DNA of 64,000 bases from Rhinopithecus roxellana. Taxonomy: Eukaryota > Chordata > Mammalia > Primates > Cercopithecidae. The stretch lies in NCBI RefSeq assembly GCF_007565055.1, contig NC_044558.1, positions 78,331,444-78,395,443 on the forward strand. Reading direction: 5' to 3'. How positions within the stretch are numbered: position 1 is the stretch's first letter; the number at the start of each line of letters is the position of its first letter. Of the stretch, positions 23,641-35,212 are shown one piece after another. The notes below the pieces were generated by a model. The model had not been told where the DNA came from. It searched no databases and saw only the letters and a list, made by a program, of their open reading frames with translations. The translations under genes and the position numbers were made by a program.

Positions 23641-25061
23641 TTAAAAGTAAAAAATTGAGTACAGTGAGGAGGATAATTATTGTAAGCAAACGTTTTGTGT
23701 AAATTAAAATCGTAAAAGCTATTTTTAATGCTCATTTGATCTATGGGTCATTTCCAATCAAAAACGAGTTGTAATATGGAGAAACATGTTTCTAAAATTG
23801 TGGAATTATTCTTATCTATAAACACCCATATCTAATAGTTCAGAGTTTGCTTTTTAGGATTTCCCTAAAGTTTTAAGTTACTAAAAACGAAATTCTACGT
23901 AGCACGTAATTCTGTATACAAAATGTGCCAGAAAGGCTTATGTTATTAGTGGAAAAAAGAATAATTTTGTCTAATTCAGAAGTTGTATAAAAGTTAGTTC
24001 AAATTACAGATTTGAAAACATTATTTATGAATCAATGTAGTAAGGAATCATTAAGTAGGGGAGAAAGGAGTGGATAAAGTTTAAATAATAAAATATTCCT
24101 CAAAACCTGATAAAGAATTGGAAACATTTCATTAATTAACATTTTCATAGTTAAAACTCTTAGTGTTGATTAAGGTAAGAAGTATTGTAAAAATGCATCG
24201 GCAGTTTCGCAATTCTTTTTTCACTATAGTTAAGCATGAGGCTGAATTTAGCGTAAAACCAGTTTCCCCACACATGCTTGCATTGCTTCCCTCTATGTTT
24301 CCCATTTTCTGTGAACAGTGCTGGAGTACTTATTGGTCATGTACCTAAAGTGGATTTCTTGGTTGCACAGAACGTCTAATGATATTGGTGAACTTAAGGA
24401 TATTGAATTGTATATCAGGAATAAAATATTCATTATGTGGGTTTGGGGGGGCCCTAGGTAACACTGCAGTTTCCGGGTAAGCTGAGTATGAAAATTTAGG
24501 GGTTTTGTTTTGTTTATTTGTTTTTGCTTCTAGTTTTCATTGGTTTCCTGTTTATTCTCCTTTGGCTTTGCTTGTGTGTCTCTCTATATAAACCCATGCT
24601 AGGGGAAGGCTTTTATTTGGTTCTGTGAATAGTTATTTTGTTTCCTATGTGTTTCTAGCAAGTCGTCATTCATTCCATTTATCTGGAATTCCTAAAGCTA
24701 CCTTTGTTGGGCTACAGGAATTAATGGAGCACACCAGCTTTTTATCTTTAAACAAACTTTGGCTTTTAGGTTTCCTGATACTTCAAGTGTGTAGAGTGTA
24801 CTCTCCCAAATAGAATCTGAGTCATATTTCTCTCTGTCTCTCTGCCTAATTTCTTCAAAATTTGTAAAGTGTTTGTGAATATTGATTCATGGCAATGTGT
24901 TTGTTTGCAAACAGTCAGGCAGGGTCACCAGGGCTGCTCAGGGAGAGAGAACCCAGAAACCCGGCCTGCAGACAGAAGGCTAAGAATTTCTTCCATCAGT
25001 CTCTGGCCTCTTTCTCTCTGTGCAAACTGGTGACTCTCCTCTGTGAAATTTTAAATTAATT
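23641..25061. other. AT-rich intergenic sequence, no gene seen
   Basis: Low-GC sequence with no clear repeat boundaries and no convincing coding frame. Confidence 0.5.
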
Positions 25062-25528
25062 GTGTCACATGAGTCCGTGTTAAGAGAGTCCACCAGCAGA
25101 CTTTGCGTGAGCAACAAGGCTGTTTATTTCACTTGGGTGCAAGTGGGCTGAGTCTGAAAAGAGAGTCAGCAAAGGGAGATAGGAGAGGGGCAGTTTTATA
25201 CGACTGGGGTAAGCAGTGGAAAGTTACAGTTAGAGGTGGTTATCTATTATCAGCAGAGGAGGGGGTCATAAGGTGCATGGTGGGGAGATCATAAGACTCT
25301 GTCCAGGAGAAGAATGTCACGAGGTCGATCCATCAGTTGGGGCAGGGCAGGAACAAATCATGATGGAATGTCATAAGGTTGGTCAATCAGTTAAGACAGC
25401 AGCTGGCTGTTTCATTTTTTTTGTAGTTTTGGGTTGCCCCAGACTTCTTGGCTCCTGCAGGCCATCTGGACGTATATGTTCAGGTCACAGGGGTTACAAT
25501 GGCTGAGCTTCGGCTCAGAGGCCTGACA
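25062..25528 (-). mobile_element. LTR7-like 3' LTR of a HERV-H-type provirus
   Basis: Read on the minus strand, it begins tgtcaggcctctgagc at 25528 and ends near 25062 in a ...cacggactcatgtgaca terminus. A TATAAAA box lies near 25199 and an AAATAAACAGCC signal near 25121, with the expected R/U5 wording 'gagcaacaaggctgtttattt' on the plus strand. Just upstream is a purine-rich word (aaaagacaggaa), the probable polypurine tract. An LTR in this orientation would direct transcription toward lower coordinates. Confidence 0.85.
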
Positions 25529-26617
25529 TTCCTGTCTTTTTACTTATAAAATATGAAGTTATAAGAAAAGATAAAGAAAATATAAGTTTTACTGGGGATT
25601 ATTGGGGTAGGGGCGATGTGTCTCGGGACTGCTTCAAGCGTGACCAGTGACTGCACAGACACCTTAAAGAAAATTTGATAGTGAGTTAAAAGGATTAGGA
25701 ATTTAGGCTGTGGGGAGATCCTGGGGCAGAGGATGGTACTGTGGGGTTGTTAAAAGTAGCATTTATCATATAGAATGATTGGTGATGGTCTGAATGAGGT
25801 TTTGCATGAATTGAGAAACCAAACAGAAGACACAAGGCCTGAATAAGAGAAGGAAAAAAACAGATATAAAAGGACTAAGAATTGGGAGGACCCAGAACAT
25901 CCAATGAGAGAGTGTCAAAAGGGGTTCAGCAAAATTATTTGATTGGTGGGTGACTTTTGGGGCTCTATCCTTGAGTTTTTTTTTTTTTTTAATGTTGTCA
26001 CATACCAGGCCAGATTGATGTAGCTAAAAACAACACTCTTCATTTAAAAATATAGAGTCCTCCTTTTTCAGCAGTACGTCGAGGCCTATTCCTGTCTTCT
26101 TGTATTAATAATGAGAAAAACAAAACAAAATAGTAGTAAAGTGTTGGTGTCATGAGGGGAACAGGAAACTGTTTGGTCCTATTTGCAAATTGATTTTGGG
26201 GGGTGAGGAAAACTAGTGTACATGTGCCTGTCCAATTGATAGGTAGACACATGTAGGTGGAGGAGCCACAGAGGAAGGGGAGACTTTTGTAAGGCAAAAC
26301 TGGAAATGTAAAGTGAAAAGATGGGCAGGAGCAGCAAAAGAGGTGCCTTGCACCCAGAATCTTAGGGATTTAGCGAGGGCAGCAGCCATTAGAAGTTGTA
26401 ATGGGGATTGATGGGGCAACTGGGTGGGAGGGGGCGTTGATTTTTATGGCGTATGAGAAAGCGCATAGTGTCTACAAGCAACCTTTCATTGCTATTCATG
26501 GGGTTGGGTATAAGTAAACAAGAAAGGGGGCTGGGAGGAGAGTCTGAAGAACAAGGGGACGGTAGCCAAGGATGGAGTGAAATGCAGGGCAAATGTCTTA
26601 AAGGAAATGAGAGGTTC
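25529..26617 (-). pseudogene. HERV-H-type env remnant and 3' flank
   Basis: Read leftward from the RNase H region there is no integrase. Instead, fragments resembling the surface subunit appear in two frames (around 26213-26592 and 26040-26297, with a Cys-rich Thr-Tyr-Met-Cys-Leu-Pro stretch). A displaced-frame trace of the transmembrane subunit's cysteine motif follows near 26000-26050. Stops and frame changes break it throughout. The jump from RNase H to env without integrase matches the internal deletions common in this family, though I recall that rather than measure it. It cannot encode a functional envelope. Confidence 0.6.
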
Positions 26618-27367
26618 TTAGTGGCATACTAGTGGCTTGTTACCCACATGGAAGAAGTTACGAAAGGCTGATACAATGGAATGAGTCCTGTGAGGCTGGA
26701 AGGAGGAATTTTCAGTGGGAGAGTAAGTAGGAGTGACTGATGAGGAGGCGAAAAACTGGCCATCAGGGACAGAAGTAGGAATACTGGCTGCTGCTTTAGC
26801 TGTCTTATCAGCATAATTGTTGCCTTGAGTAATGGGGTCTGAGGCCCTTTGATGGCCTTTGCAGTGAAGGACTCCAGCTTCCTTTGGAAGTAAAGCAGCC
26901 TTGAGAAGAGTTTTTATTAAAGAGGCATTAATGATGGAGGACCCTTGTGTAGTAAGGAAACCTCTTTCAGCCCATATAACAGCATGGTGGTGCAGGATAT
27001 GCAAGGCATATTTAAAGTCAGTATAAATATTGACATGCAGTCCTTTTGCAAGAGTGAGGACTCGAGTTAAGGCAATGAGTTCAGCTTGCTGAGAGGTAGT
27101 GGAGGGGGGTAGAGCAGTAGCCTCAATGATAGATGTGGCAGATACTATAGCATAGCCTGCCTTTGCTGGTGTGTGGTGATTAGGCCTGGTGGAACTGCCA
27201 TCAATAAACCAAGTGTGATCAAGGTGAGGAACATGAAAGAAGGAAATATGAGGAAATGGAGTGAATGTCAGGTGGATCAGAGACATATAGTCATGGGGGT
27301 CAGGTGTGGTATCAGGAATCATGTAGGGGCCAGCCTGAAACAGTAAGGTCAAGTTGTTTAGACACAA
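26618..27367 (-). pseudogene. Endogenous retroviral RNase H region of pol
   Basis: An open frame of 249 codons covers the RT-RNase H tether and a type I RNase H domain. The four acidic positions of the family are all present in the frame: Asp56 (in FIDGSS), Glu96 (QQAELIAL), Asp117 (YTDFKYA) and Asp187 (NYADKTA), with His172 in the C-terminal loop (KGHQ). The domain has therefore kept its catalytic residues although it is cut from RT by frame breaks and has no integrase after it. The Met start is arbitrary; the retroviral product was a polyprotein. Coding upstream continues in another frame at 27358-27633. Confidence 0.8.
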
Positions 27368-27633
27368 AGGCTACAGGGCATGGTCCTGCCTCTTGTGTAA
27401 GAATTCTGACCACACAGCCCTGTACTTCGGCTGTGTGTCATGAAAAAGGGTTGGGATGAGTTAGGGAGAGCTAGTGTGGGAGTAGCTTCTAGTGCTGTTT
27501 TTAAGGAATGGGAAGAGGAGTGGGGAAAGGATTTAGGATCTATGGGGTCAGCTAGGTTTTCTTTTGTGGGTTTATATAATGGTTTAGTCAGGATGGCAAA
27601 ACCAGGTATCCAAAGGCAAAAGTACCTAAACAT
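27358..27633 (-). pseudogene. Retroviral pol connection segment, displaced frame
   Basis: A 91-codon frame containing the 'LWIPGFAILTKPLYKPTKEN' stretch, which in gammaretrovirus-like pol lies between RT and RNase H. It overlaps the RNase H frame at one end and is separated from the RT frame at the other, showing at least two frame disruptions in this pol. Confidence 0.75.
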
Positions 27634-27686
27634 GCCTAGAAAGGAAAGGAGTTGTTGCTTTGTAGAAGGGGTTGGGGTTTGGGAGA

Positions 27687-28634
27687 TTAGCCAGACATAA
27701 TCAGAGGGAGAGCATGTGTGTTTTTATGAAGAATTATGCCAAGATAGGTAACAGATGAGGAAGAAATTTGGGCTTTGGAGGGGGATACATGATATCCCTT
27801 TGAGAATAGATGTTGGAGGAGCAGGAGGGTGTCCTGTTGGGAAGATATGTAGGAGGGGCTATAGAGTAGAAAGTCATGAAAATATTGAATAAGATGAGAA
27901 GCAGACGCATGGAAAAAAAGTAAATCATGAGAAAGGGCTTGACTGAAGTAATGAGGGCTGTCCCTGAAGCCTTGCAGCAGTACAGCCCAGGTAAGTTGCT
28001 GAGACTGATGAGTGTCAGCATCAGTCCAAGTGAAAGTGAATAGAGGCTGGGATGAAGGATGCAAAGGAATAGTAAAGGAAGCATGTTTGAGATCCAGAAC
28101 AGAATAATGGGTTGTGGAGGGAGGTATTGAGAATAGGAGAGTATATGGGTTTGGCACCACTGGGTGGATAGGCAAGACAATTTGGTTGATAAGGCACAGA
28201 TCCTGGACCAGCCTGTAAGACTTGTCTGGTTTTTGGACAGGTAGGATAGGAGAGTTGTAAGGAGAGTTCGTAGGCTTTAAGAGGCCATGTTGTAACAGGT
28301 GGGTAATAACAGGCTTTAACCTTTTTAAAGCCTGCTGTGAGATGGAATATTGGCACTGAGTGGGGTAAGGGTGATTAGGTTTTAGTGGGATGATAAGGGG
28401 TGCCAAGGAGGGAGTAGAGGTATCCCATACTTGTGGATTAAGGTAGAGAGACACAAAGGGAGGATGTGAAGGAGGCTTTGAACTGGGGAAAAGGGTGGCA
28501 GTGAGGTTTGGCTGTAGCCCAGGAATAGTCAGGGAAGCAGATAATTTAATTAAAATGTCTTGACCTAATAAGGGAGCTGGGCAGGTGGGAATAACTAAAA
28601 AGGAGTGCATAAAAGAATGTTGTCCAAGTTGGCA
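27687..28634 (-). pseudogene. Retroviral protease C-terminus and reverse transcriptase, inactivated
   Basis: A 307-codon frame (28610 to 27687), which a TAG codon near 28634 cuts off from upstream protease sequence. Residues 14-20 (LLGQDIL) are the protease C-terminal motif. RT fingers and palm follow, with 'LVQDLCLINQIV' and a WAVLLQGFRDSP block equivalent to the LPQGF motif. The catalytic box that should read YxDD reads Tyr243-Phe-His-Asp246, so the first of the paired aspartates is lost. Together with the frame breaks this makes the RT non-functional. The composition is gammaretrovirus-like, best matching HERV-H by my recognition. Confidence 0.82.
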
Positions 28635-28775
28635 CTAAAGTTGGGGAGTTTTAAGAAATTTTGAAGCTTTGCTGTAAATACCACAATAGTTACGGGGACA
28701 AGGGAAACAGGCCCTTCAAAAGAAGGTAATGTGGAGTGGGTAGCCTCCATATAAGTTAAACACAGGTGCTGTCCT
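28635..28775 (-). pseudogene. Retroviral protease remnant at the truncated 5' edge
   Basis: The minus strand carries a short protease-like stretch (ATHSTLPSFEGPVSLVP) in a different frame from the RT. Homology then stops at about 28775. No gag, primer-binding site or 5' LTR follows, so the provirus is truncated here. Confidence 0.55.
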
Positions 28776-30499
28776 CCATGAGGCGGTGCTGTCTTCAGAG
28801 AATTTTCCTATTTCTGTCACCTGGGCTCATCCCTGCGTGCCCTGATCTGCCTGTCCATGTGCAGCTGCAGCACATGCTTGATGCCTGTCTAACCAGAGCA
28901 TTCTCAGCCATTACACTGATCCAGTGTCACTGTGGGTGGAATGAGATGACAGACATCCTGCAGGTCACAGAAGCACCGTCGGGTAAAATAAAAGCAGCTT
29001 CTGCTCTTCCTCCTCCAGTAACTCATGTTTGACTCCCAAATTGAGAAATATGTGGGTGTTTTATTTCATTTTCAAGGTTTTTCTTAGGATTTGAAATCTC
29101 CTACCTAATAGTTACTGAAGTTTAAGAAAAGCAAAATACAAAACTGCCCCCAAATTTCTGTGCTGCTGTTAATGATCTCCCCTTAGGGTATGGTGCTCAG
29201 AAAACCAATGACTAATGATCAGACCAGTTCCTATCCTATCTTCAGGAACCATCTACATAGTTTCCATGTTGTGAGAAATGCCAAAACCCCATCTGTAATT
29301 CTGCTATGGGCTGCCTGGCGCTGATTCTTAATCTTGCAACCCCTCAGCTTGGCACAAGAGACAGCGTCCTATAGTTCACCTGCTGCCACTTGTGTAGGGA
29401 ATAAAAATAGCAACAGGTCTTCCAGACTCCAGTGTCCAACACCACACATTTTTAACACCCCTTGCAGGGAATCCACCTCTCTCTCTCTCTCTCTCGCTCC
29501 TCTCTTTATCTCCCTCTATCAGTTCAAACTTTTGCACGTGTGTTGGCATCGTTCATGCTTCTGTTAAACCAGAGTATAGTTTTTCTTGTCCAGAGGTTTA
29601 GAAACAAAACAATTTGAGCTGCTAGAAGATAAGGTTATGACTTCCTGTTAGAGTTTATCCATTCTGAGATTCATTTTTACACTTCTGTGAAAGTGCTTTG
29701 ATTGATCTCCAGAGCAAAGACACAGCAGTTCCTGATTTGAATGTTTCAGAACCGATTGAGAGCCCTGGTTCAGCCACTGGGATAAAGGCCAAGCAGTCAG
29801 AACTTGTTTTGCTTTCTTACAGGAGAAGGCTAACGTAGGTGGGTGTGGAGGCCACAAGGCAGGGATTACACTTCCTGAAACTGCAGACTTCCGGGAGGGG
29901 GTGTGAAAGCAAGCACAATAGTGAACACGAAAAGTTTACTGGTGTTGTTTGATTGAGACTTCGAAAGGTGAGACTGAAACACAGCACGACGAGTTCATAG
30001 GTTGCCATTTTTTTATTATTTCTTTTTTCTTTCAACAGATTTTCTTTTCTGTAGCAAAGTGACTGAAGTAAAGTGGATGTTAGGAGATGTCAAAATATGA
30101 GAAGAGCTGGAAATAAAGAAATAAAGAGGATCAGTTGTTCAAACATTATAAGCAGGATTTTCCATAAAAGAAAGAGGATAGATGAATTGATTTGTATTTT
30201 CATTGATTATTATAGTACCGCAGGTATCCATGGGCTTCTCTGATGGCCAAGAATATAAAACTACGCCAAATATCATGGTTTCTTCCATTTAAAGCCAGAA
30301 AAACACCTTTGGCAGAAACAAAATTAGAAGGTGGAAAGTTGCTGTTGGATTGAGATATAATTACCTTGGATGTCCAACAACTTGTGGCAATATCATCTAG
30401 TAAATCTAAGTCAACACCAATCTGTGGACTCAGAAGTTGCCCTTCTAGGCATACCCCCAAGATAACTTTGTTCTCCAAAAAAGAAAAAAAGTGATTTCT
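28776..30499. other. Intergenic sequence; short CT microsatellite; no gene seen
   Basis: Single-copy DNA. A (CT)n tract of about 10 units lies near 29475-29498. The minus-strand frame at 30200-30478 is discussed as a finding because splice-like signals flank part of it; I do not call a gene. Confidence 0.5.
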
Positions 30500-30985
30500 T
30501 CATAAGAGCCACATCTGGAAATAACAAACGTGCCCACAAATAAGAAAACAAATTAACACATCACAGTGTGTTCATACCATTGAATATTGCAATATAGCGA
30601 AAACTGAATATAGCAATAGAAATGAAGTATTTCTACAAAGAGCAATGTGCATAAATCTCCCAAACATCAGAAAAAGAGCAGGAGAAGCCAAACACAAAAT
30701 AATCTGTAGTGAATTATCCCCTCCATATGAATTCCAAAAATACCTAAAACTATTGGAGATTAATTATCCTCGCCCCTTCTCTGAAGGGAGAGGTAGCAGT
30801 TGGGAATTCATGGGGAAGGCATGGGGAAACATTCTGATATTCTGTTCATATTCTATATTCTGAATAATTAAATATTTTGGAAGGAGTTACATAGGTGCAT
30901 AGCATTATGCAAATCTTCATCTAGGTATAGTCTCAAGATTTGAGCATGTTAATATATGAATGTTATGCTTCAGTTAAAACAGTCC
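30500..30985 (+). mobile_element. Old L1 (L1M) 3' fragment
   Basis: 'ctggaaataacaaacgtgcc', 'tgttcataccattgaatatt' and 'gagttacataggtgcatagc' follow the order of the ORF2 C-terminus and 3' UTR of ancient L1 copies. Heavily diverged, with no open frame of significance. Confidence 0.7.
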
Positions 30986-31019
30986 AGTTTCTTTTAATTC
31001 CCCTCAAATAACAATATTA

Positions 31020-31222
31020 ATGATAACAGTTAGCAATTACTGAAACTTTATTATGATAAGAGTTTTGCATTAATTTCATCACTTTCTCCCTAGAATGAAG
31101 CCTATTGCATAGAAATTTTTAATTCCCAATTCACAGATTATAAAAACTAAGGTTTAGAGAGGCTGACCAAGGTTCCACAGCAGGTTAAGTAGCAAAGCCA
31201 GGACTGGAACCTAGTTTGCAGT
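31020..31222 (+). mobile_element. MIR SINE
   Basis: The core reads 'attcacagattataaaaact', 'ggtttagagaggctgaccaa', 'ggttccacagcaggtta', 'agccaggactggaacctag', the standard right half of a MIR. Ancient and diverged. Confidence 0.8.
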
Positions 31223-32163
31223 GGAGCTGATCTGAAGGGAAGCAACTGGAAGAAAAGAAGATGCAACTAGTTGGTGTTACTCTACCTTCCTCCAGAAATG
31301 ATGCAAATGTGTTTTCAGGAAGGCAGCATGTTTTATGTGTTCATGTGTGTTTATGTGTATGTGTGTGTATGCCTGCCTGTGTGTAAGCCTTCTATTGCCA
31401 ACACTTTCTGCCTTGACTGTAGTCAAAAAAATGAAAACACATGTTCAATTTGACAAAGTCTATTTTGTGATACATCTCCTTTTTCTTAGAGCTGAGGACA
31501 CAGGTGAGCCATGTGACCAATACATTCCCAACAAATTTTCCATGCAGAGATGAGTGATGGCCAGAAGCAGGAGACGTGCACACTGACCATGACCTTGACT
31601 GACTACCAGACCTCAATCTAAGCAGGATAAGTCTTGATCACCCAAGGGTTTGACAAAGGTAGCTTTTTAAGCACATCTTCTCCATAGGTTAGGTAAATAG
31701 GGATTATGTGGAGATGAATTATAGCAAGATGATTTTCAAATACTCAGATAAGCATAAGTTTCGATAAACGTATGTTTCACTCCAAAAGTCAGTTATATAT
31801 TGGATTCTTAGGACATGTTTAAAGTAAATTATTAAATTGCCTTTATTGGTTTTCATCCCCGTGGTAGTATTTCAACTCCCAGAAAGATATGGAAGTCCTT
31901 GGGGAAGTCTGTGATTTTTACACTAAGCCAAGAGCACTTTTGGCACTTCATGAATAGGGATAGGGGATTCTGAATACACTAAAGTGAATGATCAGTCCCA
32001 GACAGTAATGTCAGCCCAAATATGTATCATACCTCCTCAGAGGATCTCTGCTACAGAGGCAATGAGGTACTCTGTTCTAGTTGGAAATGCCTTACTCCTG
32101 CAGGTGAAACTACTTAACAATCTCCTTATAACAGTGCAATTACATCCATCTATCTATACATAG

Positions 32164-32204
<41 letters not shown>

Positions 32205-34314
32205 CACTATATGCGTGTTTCCAATCTTCCTCCTACCCCAACTCAACATTCCTGCATGCCTTGCCAAGTTTCCAATGTTTTCTCACATTCCTGAATGTTC
32301 CTGCCTCAACAGATGTTCTTCTTTGTACTTTCTCAGAAGAGAATCAGGGGGAGAGAAGCAAAAATGGTCATGACAAGACGCATATTTGCAGAAGATAATT
32401 TTTCAAAAAGTTGGGAGCAGACCTGGAACAGCTGGGTAAGAAGGGTCAAAGTTAATCCCCTCTTCCAAAGAGCAAGCATATCAAGTTGTTGTCGGGAACC
32501 ATGAGTATTAGCAGGTGCATGAAGAGAACTGATCCCAAGCTATGCATGTAGCCAATCCAACCAACTTTTTTCATACCTTTTGTTAGGGTAGATTCCTTAA
32601 CATGCTAATCAGAGAGGGTACCCATCCTATTCAGGGAGACATGGTACAGAGAAGCTTCTTGAAGCACATAGTCATCAATCAGGCTTACACATATTTGCAG
32701 GAGAACACAGGTGCTATCTTACATTTTTAGCTCTAGTTTATGAATGAGTAAAGCAACAAGTGATTTATGTGTCCTGTCAAATAAGAACCCCCCAAAAATG
32801 CATAATCTTCTGGTATCTCATATAACTCCAGGCATATATTTTATGTATGATACTGGTGATAGTCCCTCTTTTGATTCTTTCATCTCTTTATAGCATTGGT
32901 TACCATAGAGACAAACATAACACTGCCCTGGGCAATGCTTATGGAAATGTATCAGTAAAAGTGAACATCAATTTATTAGGTAATGACTTTTCCTGTTTAC
33001 ACAATTAACTCCCAGAAGGTAGCCTGTTTATGAAACATACATAAATAAGCCACATGGGTGAAGTCACTGTTCACGTGCTCAAGCATTCAGATGGCTAGAC
33101 AATTAAAAGCAAATGACCTGTGCTATTATTCAATATTGACTCTTCTAACAATTCATTATCTAGGCTGATGTATTTCTAGATCCCAATTACTCAGCAGCTA
33201 AATGTTTGAATTGTTTCATACTCAGCTTTCAATAACTGTGAAACATTTTCAGCCTCTCGTGTTTGAAACAGGCTATGAATTTTTGTTTGTGTTGCTATGG
33301 TGATCTATAGTGTCACCATTTTAATAACCACATCAAATGCAGGCATTAAGTAGCAATGTAATACCTCTACATAATTTAACATCAACTATAACAACCTGTG
33401 ATATAATTGAAAATATTTCATAAGGAAATTTAAAGTAAATAGAAATAAATTACCCCAAGACTGAAACATAAATATTTGAGGAATGAGCATGAACACTGAT
33501 GATAGAAAAATCCCTTTCTAATAATTGGTGCAAATCCATGCTTAGTTGTAACCAGACCAGTTTTTGTTTTCTATCTTGCAAATAGAGAAAATTAAACACA
33601 TACAAATTATTAGGGCAGGAGGCATCAGGACCTTTTTCTACAGACTTCAGTGATGCATTTATAGTCATTAACTCTTGGATCATGGGTCATTAGTCTTTGG
33701 CAATACTGAAGACTGAAGTTGTATGGTAGATTCCTTAATGAGCTGATGAGAGGGAGACTCTTGTCATCCAAGGAGACATGGTACAAAGGAGATCCAGTGG
33801 CTTAAACTAGAAATGAGGTCGTTTCATATTTCCTTCACCATGTATGTTTTCCTCCTGCTTGATGAAGAGACTTGCCTGTCTCTTCACAGCCAATTCCCAA
33901 GTGAAGATGAGTTGGCAACTGGTCAGATGTGGGGCCCTGAAACATGGACCACAGAGTGGGTGAGCCAAGGTAGGAGATACAGAAGGTGAAGCAAGATGCT
34001 GAGAAGGAAAAGAATAAAATAATCTCCTGAAAAACAAACATACAAATCCCTTTCTCATTCCCAAGGGAACCATTAATTGGATTCAAGAGTCCTCTTTTCC
34101 TTGTACTTCAGAAAAGCTGACCTAATTGCCAGCTCCAAGATGCATAAACCCAGTATCCTGTTGATGACAATGTTTGGTCCAAGAGTAAACACATGTCCTG
34201 AGTTGCCTCAATCAGACTAAAGGAAGGCACCTCATAGTTTTTGATTAGGGAAATGATTATTTCTCTCTCCTTTTGACTCTCTGTGATCAAGTGAGCACAT
34301 AGGTCAAACGAAAA
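31223..34314. other. AT-rich intergenic sequence, no gene seen
   Basis: Single-copy sequence with the TA microsatellite below and a pair of related blocks near 32585-32660 and 33718-33795. No convincing coding frame. Confidence 0.55.
32166..32202. repeat. (TA)n microsatellite
   Basis: About 18 uninterrupted AT units, self-complementary and likely length-variable. Confidence 0.95.
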
Positions 34315-34322
34315 TTCTAGTG

Positions 34323-34811
34323 CAGAGCTCCCCAGTCCTGGTCTATGGCCTATCAGGAACTGGGCCACACACAGCAGGAGGTAAGCAGCAGGTGAGCCAG
34401 TGAAGCTTCATCTGTATTTACAGCCACTCCCCATCATTTGCATTACCTTCTGAGCTTCACCTCCTGTCAGAGCAGTGGCAGCATGAACCCGAATGTCAAC
34501 TGCATATGCGAGGGATCTAGGTTGCACGCTCCTTATGAGAATTTAATGCATGATGACTGTTATGGTATCCCATCCCTCCCAAATGGGACTATCTAGGTGC
34601 AGGAAAACAAGCTCAGGGCTCCTACCAATTCTATATTATTGTGAGTGGTATACTTATTTCACTATATGTTACAACATAATAATAATAAAGTGTGCAATAA
34701 ATATAATTTACTTGAATCATCCTGAATCCATCCCCCCAACCTGCCCCAGTCTGTGGAAAAATTATCTTCCATGAAACCAGTCCCTGGTGCCAAAAAGGTT
34801 GGGGACTGCTG
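34323..34811. mobile_element. hAT-type miniature DNA transposon
   Basis: A 489-bp non-autonomous element with imperfect terminal inverted repeats: cagagctccccagtcc at the left, and ggttggggactgctg at the right, which reads cagcagtccccaacc on the other strand. An exact 8-bp target duplication, ttctagtg, occurs at 34315-34322 and 34812-34819. Eight-base duplications are the mark of hAT transposases. The interior has no transposase, so it was mobilised in trans; I would place it near Charlie-group MERs. Confidence 0.88.
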
Positions 34812-34819
34812 TTCTAGTG

Positions 34820-35212
34820 GACACCTGAATAGAGAGAGAAAAAGAGCCCTATGTATTAAGGATTTGGTTGAACAGCTGAAGTGACTGAAGTTGGAGGATT
34901 TCCTTCTTTGGGCTTTGCAATGTGAGCTACTGATTTTTGTGTTATTTTAAATAGGTGCGAGGCAGCCTTCTCAAGATCTGTAGCTGGAAGCAGCATCTTG
35001 TCTGCTACAAGGCTACAGCAGTTGAGTAAAATATCCATGTTCCCTTGATTCAAGGAGCTTTCAGCTCTAGGGAAAACATGACATCTTCATGGTCTGGCCT
35101 TGAGCCTGAGGAGCACTGAGAAGTCACTCTAGGGAAGATGCTGTTCTGGAAGGGAAGCAGGACCCTAAAACACTTCAGTGCACTCCATAAAATGGCTGGG
35201 GCAAGTCAGATG
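34820..35212. other. Single-copy sequence left of the minisatellite, no gene seen
   Basis: No repeat or coding signature recognised. Confidence 0.6.
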
